Assembly: GCA_025358125.1 (NCBI GenBank)
Contig: JANYKS010000100.1
Span: 1 to 44,900, forward strand
Direction of reading: 5' to 3'
Source: Actinomycetes bacterium
GTDB taxonomy: Bacteria > Actinomycetota > Acidimicrobiia > Acidimicrobiales > Ilumatobacteraceae
Length of the DNA stretch: 44,900 nucleotides
Both the position numbers and the translations under genes were made by a program. Positions 8,236-18,825 of this stretch are shown piece after piece (the first letter of the stretch is position 1; every line of letters starts with the position of its first letter). The notes under the pieces are model-generated. The model saw only the letters and a program-made list of their open reading frames with translations, did not search any database and was not told the origin of the DNA.

Positions 8236-8918
8236 CCGAGGCGCACTCGGGCCGCGGTGGTCCTGGCACCCCACCAGAACAGGTCCTGCCCGTCGATCAG
8301 GCGGATATCGGCTCCCGGTACGGCCGCGGTGAGTTCGCGAACATGTCGCTCACGGAACGGGTACGGCTCGGACGGCAGCAGGATCAGCTCGGGTGCGAGT
8401 GCGCAAACCTCGTCGAGGGTGACACTCGGGTAGGCGTCGGCGTGATCGGCGAACACATTCGCGATGCCGATCGATGCCAACAGTGACGAGCCGTAGGTGT
8501 GCGCGTTCAGCGTCATCCACGGCCGCCTCCAGATTGCGACGAATGCGGACCTCGGCGCTGGTGCAACGGCCGTCGCAACCGGATCGCGAATGGGCGATGG
8601 CTTCAATCCGAGGCGGGCGCGGAGGTCGGCCAGCATCGGCACGACGTCGTCCACAGCGGTCACATGGGTCGCGAAGACGTCGACACCGCGCGCGGCGAGC
8701 GCATCCGCGTCGTCGCGCCGGTTCTCTTCCCTGTCCATCACGACCACATCGGGCCGGATCGCGACGATCGCGTCGATATCGGGATCTTTGGTGCCGCCGA
8801 CGTGCACGATGGTCGGTTGCTCGCAGAACCGGGTGCACCCAATCGGCGTGATCCCGAGCGCGATCAGCGTCTCGGTCAGCGACGGGACGAGGCTCACGAC
8901 CGCCAACTGGGTCGCCAC
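8208..8918 (-). CDS. BtuF-like helical-backbone metal receptor domain, no signal peptide
   Basis: The 236-residue protein has the fold signature of ABC-type cobalamin/siderophore binding proteins: VVSLVPSLTETLIALG, then VGGTKDPDIDAIVAIRPDVVV, and a C-lobe ending in FWWGARTTAARVRLGQAL. Unlike secreted binding proteins it starts directly with the domain, with no signal peptide or lipobox, and no permease or ATPase lies next to it. It is therefore predicted to be cytoplasmic and its ligand is unknown. The start is a GTG at 8918, six bases after the stop of the PH-SHOCT gene, so the two are co-transcribed. The 3' end overlaps DUF952 by 28 bases on the opposite strand. Confidence 0.75.
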   Translation of the reverse strand: MATQLAVVSLVPSLTETLIALGITPIGCTRFCEQPTIVHVGGTKDPDIDAIVAIRPDVVVMDREENRRDDADALAARGVDVFATHVTAVDDVVPMLADLRARLGLKPSPIRDPVATAVAPAPRSAFVAIWRRPWMTLNAHTYGSSLLASIGIANVFADHADAYPSVTLDEVCALAPELILLPSEPYPFRERHVRELTAAVPGADIRLIDGQDLFWWGARTTAARVRLGQALGGPVA

Positions 8919-8924
8919 CGTGGG

Positions 8925-9578
8925 TCAGGTCCCGAGCACGCGCTGCTTTTGGGCGTCGAACTCCTGCTGGGTGATCGCTCCCCGGTGCAGCAGGCCTTCC
9001 AGTTTCTCCAACTGCGCGGGTACATCGAGCGGCGCTGCCGGTGCTGCCGGCGCTGCCGGCGCCGCGGCGTACGCGCCGCGCTGGCGGTTCTTCGCCTCGA
9101 CCTGGGCGTGGATCAGGTTCTGGACGTTCTGCGGCTTGCGTACGTCCGTGAAACGCTGCTGGCCATCCTCGCCACCGGACTCGATCAGCAAGTCACCGGC
9201 CCCGAGCACCCGCTCGAAGATGCTCTGGTTGAAGTTGACGTTGTTGACACGATCGAGCGGGATCTCGATGCCGTGCTTGGCGAACACGCCCTGACGGAAG
9301 ATGATCCGATCACTCGTGATCACGAAGTTCGTCGTGATCCACTTCATGTACCGACCGATCAGCCAGATCGCAGAGAGTGCCATCGCCGCGATCGTGGCGT
9401 AGATCAAGAATCTGCGCAGCGAATGGTGATCCTTGTCGTTGACCAACACTGCGACCAGGATCGCGAGAACGATGCTCAACGCGAGCGCTGCCGCCGCATG
9501 GGCGAAGTACCACCAGTGCGGATGGAGATCGAGGGCGACGGTCTCATCGGGGTTCAGCAGCTTCTTGGGATACGGCAT
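8925..9578 (-). CDS. membrane protein with bacterial PH (bPH2) domain and C-terminal SHOCT domain
   Basis: This 217-residue protein has two transmembrane helices (about residues 23-46 and 57-76). A bacterial pleckstrin-homology domain follows (TTNFVITSDRIIFRQGVF through LIESGGEDGQQRFTDVRKP). After an Ala/Pro linker comes a short SHOCT domain (LEKLEGLLHRGAITQQEF). It is an inner-membrane protein of unknown role, probably oligomeric. The ATG at 9578 is preferred to the GTG at 9587 because a TATAGT -10 overlaps that GTG and lies seven bases before the ATG. The linker DNA is a short GCTGCCGGC tandem repeat. Confidence 0.8.
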   Translation of the reverse strand: MPYPKKLLNPDETVALDLHPHWWYFAHAAAALALSIVLAILVAVLVNDKDHHSLRRFLIYATIAAMALSAIWLIGRYMKWITTNFVITSDRIIFRQGVFAKHGIEIPLDRVNNVNFNQSIFERVLGAGDLLIESGGEDGQQRFTDVRKPQNVQNLIHAQVEAKNRQRGAYAAAPAAPAAPAAPLDVPAQLEKLEGLLHRGAITQQEFDAQKQRVLGT

Positions 9579-9585
9579 ATCGGCC

Positions 9586-9591
9586 ACTATA
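9586..9591 (-). promoter_or_regulatory. -10 element for leaderless PH-SHOCT mRNA
   Basis: TATAGT on the minus strand lies seven bases before the ATG at 9578. It overlaps an alternative GTG codon, so transcription from it would exclude that codon. Confidence 0.55.
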
Positions 9592-9619
9592 AGCGCCGCG
9601 CGAAGTCATTTCGGCGACG

Positions 9620-9625
9620 TAGCGT
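9620..9625 (+). promoter_or_regulatory. -10 element for leaderless uvrD2-like mRNA
   Basis: TAGCGT ends seven bases before the GTG at 9633. No ATG and no Shine-Dalgarno is present, so this element supports the GTG as start. The divergent PH-SHOCT promoter is only about 30 bases away. Confidence 0.5.
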
Positions 9626-9632
9626 TTGGGCC

Positions 9633-11588
9633 GTGGAGCTTGACACCGACGCGCTGCTGGTCGGGCTCGACCCCGACCAGCGCGAAGCCGTCAGCATCGC
9701 TGCCTCGCCGCTCGCGATCATCGCTGCGGCCGGTTCCGGCAAGACGACCGTGCTGAGCAGGCGCATCGCGTACCGGATCAGCGCCGACCCCGACGTGCAG
9801 GCCCAGCATGTTCTCGCGCTGACGTTCACGAGTCAGGCCGCGAATGAGCTGCAGCGGCGGCTGCGCAGGGTCGGCCTGCGCGATCGGGTGGAGGCCGGCA
9901 CCTTCCACGCGATCGCCTTGCGGCTCCTGCGCCAGCGGGCCATCGATGCCGGCCAAAGACCCCCGGTGGTCGCGTCCGACCGGGGCCGCTTGGTGAACGA
10001 GGCGCTGCGCGCGATCGGCTCGAAGGACGACCCGAACTACCTGCTCGCCGAGCTCGACTGGACGCGTGCTCGGCGGGTGCCGTTCGCCGGTTATGCGCTG
10101 GCTGCAAAGCGCGCCGGCCGGCGGACCAACGTCGGCTCGGCGCAGCTCGCCGCGTTGGCCGACGCGTACACCACGGTGAAACGCCGTCGCGGTGTCGTCG
10201 ACTTCGACGACCTGCTCGAACAGTGCCTGCACGCGTTCACCACGGACAAGTTGTGGGGCGCTGGTGTTCGGTGGCGGTTCCGCCACCTGTTCGTCGACGA
10301 GGCCCAGGACCTCAATCCGCTGCAACACGCACTGCTCGAAGCCATCCGCGACGGCCGCCCCGACCTGTGCCTCGTCGGCGACCCTCGCCAGGCAATCTTC
10401 GGATTCAACGGTGCGGACCCCGCGATCATGCTCGGCGTCGAGCAGATCTACCCTGGCATCACCATCATCCGCCTGCGCAAGAACTACCGGTGCTCGCCGC
10501 AGATCATCGAGGCATCGCGTGTCGTACTGAAACATGTCGATCAGGTCGACGATTCCGTTGCGGCCGCTCACGACGGCCAGCACGTTCGGGTGGTGCAATT
10601 CGACAGTGAGACGGCCGAGGCCACCGGCGTCGCTCATGTGCTGCGCGACCTCGCCGGTGGCCAGCGCCGGTGGCGCAGCTGCGCGGTGCTCGCCCGCACG
10701 GTGGCCCAGCTGAACACCGTTGCCCAAGCACTCACGAAGTCAGGGATCCCGACCAACCTCCAGGGCCGCGCCGACAACAGCCGTGCACTCACCACGGCGC
10801 TCGGTGAGGCGTACGGCCAGCGCAACCCGATCGATCTCGGTACTTGGATCGAGGCCGTCAACGGAGAAGGGTCGACGAACTCGGTCAGGGCGAGGGTGGC
10901 CGAGGCAGCAGACCGGTATCTCGCCCAGGACAGCGGCTTGTCGTTGCGGGCGTGGGTCGAGTTGCACTCGCCGTTCGCGGACCTCGAGCAGTCCGAGCCG
11001 TACGATGCCGTCGATCTGCTCACGTTCCATGGCGCAAAAGGACGCGAATGGCAAACGGTCGTCATCGTCGGTGCTGAACACGGCCTCGTTCCCCACTCGA
11101 CAGCAGTGACGCCCGAGCAACGTGGCGAGGAAGCACGCCTGCTCTACGTGGCCTGCACCCGTGCCCGCGAGCAGCTCGTCATCACCTGGGCCGGTAAACG
11201 CCGCGATCGTCCATCGCGCCCATCTGCGCTGATCGAAGGAATTGCGGACGCGTCGGCAAGCGATGCCCCCGTCGGCCCGCCGGAGCGCCGCCCACCACGT
11301 CCTGGTCCGGACCCTGTCCACGTCGCGCTGCAGACGTGGCGCAAGAACGCGGCGCGGGCGGCCGAGGTCGAGCCGAGCGCGATTTGTTCGGACGAATCGC
11401 TGCGCGCTGTTGCCCAAGCCCGACCCCGTACGATCGAGGATCTCGTCGCCCTGACCGACCTGGGACCGCTGTCAGCGGTGCGGATCGCGCCGCGGATGTT
11501 CGCCGCCCTCAATCGGGCTGTAGGGAACGGGGCCGCAGCCGAGGCGCTGCTGCAGTCGCCGCTCACGCGCCCGCCAGATCGACGATGA
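9633..11588 (+). CDS. superfamily 1 DNA helicase, UvrD2-like with HRDC domain
   Basis: The 651-residue protein is a 3'-5' SF1A helicase. Motif I is AAAGSGKTT (residues 31-39); motif Ia LTFTSQAANEL, motif II FVDEAQDLN, motif III LVGDPRQAIFGF, motif IV LRKNYRCSPQI, motif V LLTFHGAKGREW and motif VI LLYVACTRAREQL are all intact. The last 90 residues look like an HRDC domain, an architecture of actinobacterial UvrD2. UvrD2 of mycobacteria also has a tetracysteine motif; I see no such Cys cluster here. The start is a GTG (VELDTDALL) because no ATG precedes motif I and a TAGCGT -10 lies seven bases upstream. The frame stays open for over 1 kb upstream but that part is antisense to two other genes. 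The 3' end overlaps xthA by 26 bases. Confidence 0.85.
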   Translation: MELDTDALLVGLDPDQREAVSIAASPLAIIAAAGSGKTTVLSRRIAYRISADPDVQAQHVLALTFTSQAANELQRRLRRVGLRDRVEAGTFHAIALRLLRQRAIDAGQRPPVVASDRGRLVNEALRAIGSKDDPNYLLAELDWTRARRVPFAGYALAAKRAGRRTNVGSAQLAALADAYTTVKRRRGVVDFDDLLEQCLHAFTTDKLWGAGVRWRFRHLFVDEAQDLNPLQHALLEAIRDGRPDLCLVGDPRQAIFGFNGADPAIMLGVEQIYPGITIIRLRKNYRCSPQIIEASRVVLKHVDQVDDSVAAAHDGQHVRVVQFDSETAEATGVAHVLRDLAGGQRRWRSCAVLARTVAQLNTVAQALTKSGIPTNLQGRADNSRALTTALGEAYGQRNPIDLGTWIEAVNGEGSTNSVRARVAEAADRYLAQDSGLSLRAWVELHSPFADLEQSEPYDAVDLLTFHGAKGREWQTVVIVGAEHGLVPHSTAVTPEQRGEEARLLYVACTRAREQLVITWAGKRRDRPSRPSALIEGIADASASDAPVGPPERRPPRPGPDPVHVALQTWRKNAARAAEVEPSAICSDESLRAVAQARPRTIEDLVALTDLGPLSAVRIAPRMFAALNRAVGNGAAAEALLQSPLTRPPDRR

Positions 11589-12339
11589 CGGGCGCGTGGT
11601 CGCTCGGTGACGTGCCTTTGCGCGCGTTGCGGTCGATGATCGAGAACGTGCTGCGGGCGACGACCGGCGCGGTCGCCAAAACGAGGTCGATCCGCAGTCC
11701 CCTGCCCATGTGGAAATCGCCGGCGCGATAGTCCCACCACGAATAGAGCTTGTCCTGATCGTGGAATCTGCGCAAGACGTCGGTCATGCCCCAGTCGCAC
11801 AGCGCCGCGAGCTCGGCCCGCTCGGCCGGGCTGACATGGGTCGCGCCGATCATCTTCGACGGGTCGTAGACATCGCGGTCGTCCGGCGCGATATTGAAGT
11901 CGCCCGTGACGATGACCTGGTCGAGCGGCGAGGAATTGTTGGCGACATGGTTGCGTAATCTCGCCAGCCAGGCCAGTTTGTACCGGTAGTGCTCGTGATC
12001 GAGGGAGCGGCCGTTCGGCACGTAGACGGATGTGATCCGCACTCCCGCGCAGGTGGCGGTGATCAGCCGGGCCTCGGCATCCGGGGGCCGACCGTCGGCG
12101 AAGTTGGCGACCACGTCCGCCAGGCCGACCTTGGAAAGAATCGCCACACCGTTCCATTGGCCCTGCCCGTGATGGGCCGACTCATAGCCGAGGGCTTGGA
12201 ACGTGAGGGCGGGAAAGGCGTCATCGGAGAGCTTGGTCTCCTGCATGCAGAGCACGTCGGGCTGCACATCGGCGAGCCATTCCTCGACCCGCCCGACCCG
12301 TGCCTTGAGCGAGTTGACGTTCCATGTCGCGACCCGCAT
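11563..12339 (-). CDS. xthA: exodeoxyribonuclease III
   Basis: The 258-residue protein is a class II AP endonuclease/3'-5' exonuclease of base-excision repair. The catalytic set is visible: WNVNSLKAR (Asn7), QETKLSD (the metal-binding Glu), VTGDFNIAPDDRDVYDP (Asp and Asn) and the terminal SDHAPVIVDL (Asp-His). The length is normal. The ATG at 12339 is one base after the TGA of the upstream NYN-S1 gene, which indicates translational coupling; a longer in-frame extension would run into that gene. Its 3' end overlaps the convergent helicase gene by 26 bases. Confidence 0.92.
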   Translation of the reverse strand: MRVATWNVNSLKARVGRVEEWLADVQPDVLCMQETKLSDDAFPALTFQALGYESAHHGQGQWNGVAILSKVGLADVVANFADGRPPDAEARLITATCAGVRITSVYVPNGRSLDHEHYRYKLAWLARLRNHVANNSSPLDQVIVTGDFNIAPDDRDVYDPSKMIGATHVSPAERAELAALCDWGMTDVLRRFHDQDKLYSWWDYRAGDFHMGRGLRIDLVLATAPVVARSTFSIIDRNARKGTSPSDHAPVIVDLAGA

Positions 12340-12340
12340 C

Positions 12341-13777
12341 TCACGAACCTTGCGGCGAGGCGGACCGTCGACGCGAACTACTCTTCTTGACGCGTTCGAT
12401 CGGCGCTGCCACCGGCTCGATCGGCGACTGCGCAGCGTCCGGTGCAGGTTTGCGCCGACCACGGCCGCCCTTGTCCTTCACCGGCCCCGCCTCTTCAGCT
12501 GTCCACGCGTCGGCGACCTGGTCGGCGACCCGGTCGGCATCTGCGGCCGTGACGGTTGCGGGCGACTCGGGCGCCGTCTTGCGCCCACGTCGCGCATCAC
12601 CGGCCTTCTTCGCCGCTGGAGCTCGGACCGGCGGCGGATCGCTCTGTTTCGTCTCGGTGGTCGTCTGCGGTTCGGTCTTGTTCGCCCCCCCGGCCCGTTT
12701 CTTTGCGGCGACCTTCTTCGTCGTCGCCGGCTTGAGCGCAGGCGGATCAGCGTGACCGGCGGCCGGCGTCTCGGGGGCACTGCCCGCAACGGCTGCGGCC
12801 GCCTTGCGCACAGCCTTGTCGGCGGTTGGCTTGCGCTGCTTAGGTGGTGCAGCGGGTGTTGGCGCCATCGACGGGACGGCGAGGTCGATACTGCGCCGGG
12901 CAGCACCGAAGCTGCTCACGACCAGCGTGACGGTCTCACCGAGCGACATCGCCTCGCGGGCGCTGCGCGGCGCTGGATCGCCCATCAGCCGCAGCGGCAC
13001 GTAGCCCTTGACATCGCCGATGGCCACATACGCGCCGTGCGAGGAGTAGCTCTCGACAACCGCTGTCACCGCAGTGCCGACCGGGAAATGCTCGACGAAC
13101 GACACGAATGCCAAGAAGTCGTTCACCGTCTTGGTCTCGCCGTGCTTCGAATCAGGCGCCTTCTGCAGTGATGGTTTGGCGGCTTTCAGCCCAGGCATCA
13201 CAGCGCCGGGCGGCGCCGACTTCGGAATCGGCATCGGTGCAACGGCGGTCGCGGCGCCGATGACTGCCGCCGAGGCTTCACCCGAACGTTTCTGACCTCG
13301 ACCCCGGCCGGGCGATTTGTCGACGACCCGCTGCTCCTTGACGGATCGACGGCTGGTCGGGCCGCGCACCGGCGATCGGTTGACGAACACCCAGCCGACA
13401 TGGGGCACCGGCTTGCCACCGACGAGCCGACCGTCGTCAAACAGCCACCCGTACTCGCCGTGAAACTCCTGATAGCTGTCGTTCGACAAGATCGTGGCGT
13501 TGACCTTGTCGGCGATGCTCAGGATGAAACCGTCGCCGCGTCCGACGGCTCCCGCCGGAGGGGCGACGAACTCGTTGGTCTCGATCGCCTTTTCGAACTG
13601 GGCGGCCTCCTTGGGGTCGATCCGGTGACCGAACGTAGCGTCAACGACCACCGTGATCAGGGCTTCCGGGTGATCACCGCGGTACGACGCGATCGCTTCG
13701 TTGAGTTGTTTGAGGCTGGGCATGGTTCGGCCCTCAGTGGCCAAATTCGAGCCGTCGATGATGACGTGTTGAGGCAT
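12341..13777 (-). CDS. NYN (Zc3h12a-type PIN) RNase domain fused to S1 domain and basic Ala/Lys tail
   Basis: The 478-residue protein has three parts. Residues 1-135 are a NYN/PIN nuclease domain: the acidic residues D8 (IIDGSN), D46, D82 (GRGDGFI) and D100 (LSNDSYQE) match the metal site of Zc3h12a-like RNases. Residues about 232-301 are an S1 RNA-binding domain (VGTAVTAVVESYSSHGAYV, KGYVPLRLMG). Residues 305-478 are low-complexity Ala/Pro/Lys/Arg, like a histone-H1-type tail. An RNase acting on structured or ribosome-bound RNA is inferred; the biological role is unknown. The ATG at 13777 begins MPQHVIIDGSN, which is right for a NYN domain. The gene is coupled to xthA (one-base gap). Confidence 0.75.
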   Translation of the reverse strand: MPQHVIIDGSNLATEGRTMPSLKQLNEAIASYRGDHPEALITVVVDATFGHRIDPKEAAQFEKAIETNEFVAPPAGAVGRGDGFILSIADKVNATILSNDSYQEFHGEYGWLFDDGRLVGGKPVPHVGWVFVNRSPVRGPTSRRSVKEQRVVDKSPGRGRGQKRSGEASAAVIGAATAVAPMPIPKSAPPGAVMPGLKAAKPSLQKAPDSKHGETKTVNDFLAFVSFVEHFPVGTAVTAVVESYSSHGAYVAIGDVKGYVPLRLMGDPAPRSAREAMSLGETVTLVVSSFGAARRSIDLAVPSMAPTPAAPPKQRKPTADKAVRKAAAAVAGSAPETPAAGHADPPALKPATTKKVAAKKRAGGANKTEPQTTTETKQSDPPPVRAPAAKKAGDARRGRKTAPESPATVTAADADRVADQVADAWTAEEAGPVKDKGGRGRRKPAPDAAQSPIEPVAAPIERVKKSSSRRRSASPQGS

Positions 13778-13813
13778 AACCCTGCCAGTCAAGCATCTCC
13801 GGGCGCGCCGATC

Positions 13814-13819
13814 TACGAT
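13814..13819 (+). promoter_or_regulatory. -10 element for leaderless HAD-family mRNA
   Basis: TACGAT ends six bases before the GTG at 13826. No ATG exists near the start of the domain, so the element supports GTG initiation. Confidence 0.5.
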
Positions 13820-13825
13820 CCACCT

Positions 13826-14470
13826 GTGTTCACAGCAGTCCTCTGGGACTTCGGCGGCGTAATTCTGACAAGTCCGTTCGAGGCGTTCAATCACTACGAG
13901 GCCGGAGCGGGCCTGCCCCGTGACTTCATCCGGTCGGTCAATTCCACGAATCCGCACACCAACGCATGGGCGCGCCTCGAGCGCAACGACATCAGCCCGC
14001 TCGAGTTCGACGATGCCTTCGCGGCCGACGCCCGACGGTTCGGGTACGAGGTCCGCGGCAGCGCCGTGCTCGCCCTGCTCGCCGGTGAGATCAGGCCCCG
14101 GATGGCCGCAGCGCTGCACACGGTGAAGACAGCCGGGTTCAAAACGGCGTGCCTGACCAACAACGTGGTCGGCGGCGACGGCGAATCGAGCAGTGTCGGC
14201 CGCGAACGCTCGGCCGCGATCTCGGCGGTGATGGAGCGCTTCGACGTCATCGTCGAAAGCAGCAAGGTCGGGGTGCGCAAGCCCGAGCCGCGGTTCTACG
14301 AGATCGCGTGCGAACTGCTCGGCGTCGTACCCGCCGAGTGTGTCTTCCTCGATGACCTGGGCATCAACCTCAAGCCTGCGGCCGCGATGGGCATGCACAC
14401 GATCAAGGTCGTGGATCCCGACATCGCGTTGGACCATCTGGCGAAAGCCACCGGACTGATGTTCACATGA
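13826..14470 (+). CDS. HAD family hydrolase
   Basis: The 214-residue protein is a haloacid-dehalogenase-type hydrolase. The first motif is LWDFGGVIL, in which the nucleophile Asp8 is followed by the FGGV typical of the HAD-IA/epoxide-hydrolase-N-like branch. Motif II is the T in CLTNN; motif III is the lysine in VGVRKPEPRFYE; motif IV is VFLDDLGINLKPA. The substrate is unknown; a small phosphometabolite is the default. The start is a GTG placed right at the first strand of the fold, with a TACGAT -10 six bases upstream. It diverges from the NYN-S1 gene across 48 bases and converges on kgd. Confidence 0.8.
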   Translation: MFTAVLWDFGGVILTSPFEAFNHYEAGAGLPRDFIRSVNSTNPHTNAWARLERNDISPLEFDDAFAADARRFGYEVRGSAVLALLAGEIRPRMAAALHTVKTAGFKTACLTNNVVGGDGESSSVGRERSAAISAVMERFDVIVESSKVGVRKPEPRFYEIACELLGVVPAECVFLDDLGINLKPAAAMGMHTIKVVDPDIALDHLAKATGLMFT

Positions 14471-14474
14471 CCAG

Positions 14475-14508
14475 GTCGGCGGGACCGGCCAGACGATCAC
14501 CCGCCGAC
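14475..14508. terminator. bidirectional terminator hairpin between HAD gene and kgd
   Basis: A perfect nine-base inverted repeat, GTCGGCGGG (14475-14483) and CCCGCCGAC (14500-14508), fills the 40-base gap between two convergent stop codons. It has a 16-base loop and no T-tract, as often in high-GC actinobacteria. Confidence 0.6.
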
Positions 14509-14510
14509 GT

Positions 14511-18191
<3,681 letters not shown>

Positions 18192-18199
18192 CGCTGGTG

Positions 18200-18205
18200 A
18201 TCGTA
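18200..18205 (-). promoter_or_regulatory. -10 element for leaderless kgd mRNA
   Basis: TACGAT on the minus strand ends eight bases before the ATG at 18191. Since it lies inside the alternative reading from 18218, use of this promoter would give the shorter protein. Confidence 0.45.
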
Positions 18206-18301
18206 TCGGTCGAGACATCCCGCCCGAAGAGAGAGCAGCTCACGACGAGACCACCGCCACCCTGAATTGAGAAAGTGCCACCTTATACAATACTCGTCCG
18301 A

Positions 18302-18307
18302 TACAAT
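18302..18307 (+). promoter_or_regulatory. -10 element for leaderless cupredoxin mRNA
   Basis: TACAAT, five of six matches to TATAAT, ends seven bases before the ATG at 18315. A second TACAAT lies 16 bases upstream (18286-18291). The repeated hexamer may give two start points. Confidence 0.55.
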
Positions 18308-18314
18308 TTCCGGG

Positions 18315-18701
18315 ATGATCTCCCGTTCCCTCGTCAGCACGACCCTTGCCGCCGTCGCCGCGCTCGCCTTGTCGGCATGCAGCAGCGGTGGCGCCAGCAC
18401 TCCAGCGACAGTCCCAGCCGATGTCGGCCTCGAGGTGGACGCCGGCCCCGGCATCAAGTTCGGTTCGACGGAGTACACCGCTACGGCCGGCACCGTCAAG
18501 GTCGCCTATGTCAACCACGACGCGCAGCCCCACAGCCTGGCCATCGTTGCGGCTGACAAGACGACTCTGCCAGGGCTTCTGAGGGTCAACGCGAACGGGC
18601 AGGTCGACGTCGGCACATACAATCTCGTCCCGGGCACTTACAGGCTGCTGTGCCTGATCCCAGGCCACGACAACATGCGGGCAACGCTCACCGTCAAGTA
18701 G
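18315..18701 (+). CDS. cupredoxin-like lipoprotein with type 1 copper site
   Basis: The 128-residue protein has a lipoprotein signal peptide ending in the lipobox LALSAC (lipidated Cys22), so it sits on the outer face of the membrane. The mature part is a short cupredoxin: His73 in NHDAQPHSL and then C113, H118 and M121 in LLCLIPGHDNM give all four ligands of a type 1 (blue) copper centre. It may carry electrons or bind copper; no oxidase gene is adjacent. The ATG at 18315 is chosen over an in-frame ATG at 18267 since the signal peptide begins here and a -10 lies seven bases upstream. Confidence 0.8.
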   Translation: MISRSLVSTTLAAVAALALSACSSGGASTPATVPADVGLEVDAGPGIKFGSTEYTATAGTVKVAYVNHDAQPHSLAIVAADKTTLPGLLRVNANGQVDVGTYNLVPGTYRLLCLIPGHDNMRATLTVK

Positions 18702-18825
18702 GACGCGACCCGTTCGGGCCAGTTCGTCCGTGACCTCGGGATGCCATTCTGCGGTGCCTGCCCAGGTTCCGGGTCGGCCGAGTACTACAACGAGCAGTGC
18801 GCGGAGCATCACGAGCGCAGCCGGC

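Noticed and set aside
8499..9632. Upstream extension of the UvrD2-like helicase frame
   Set aside because: The frame stays open but overlaps the metal-receptor and PH-SHOCT genes on the other strand, and homology begins only at the GTG at 9633.
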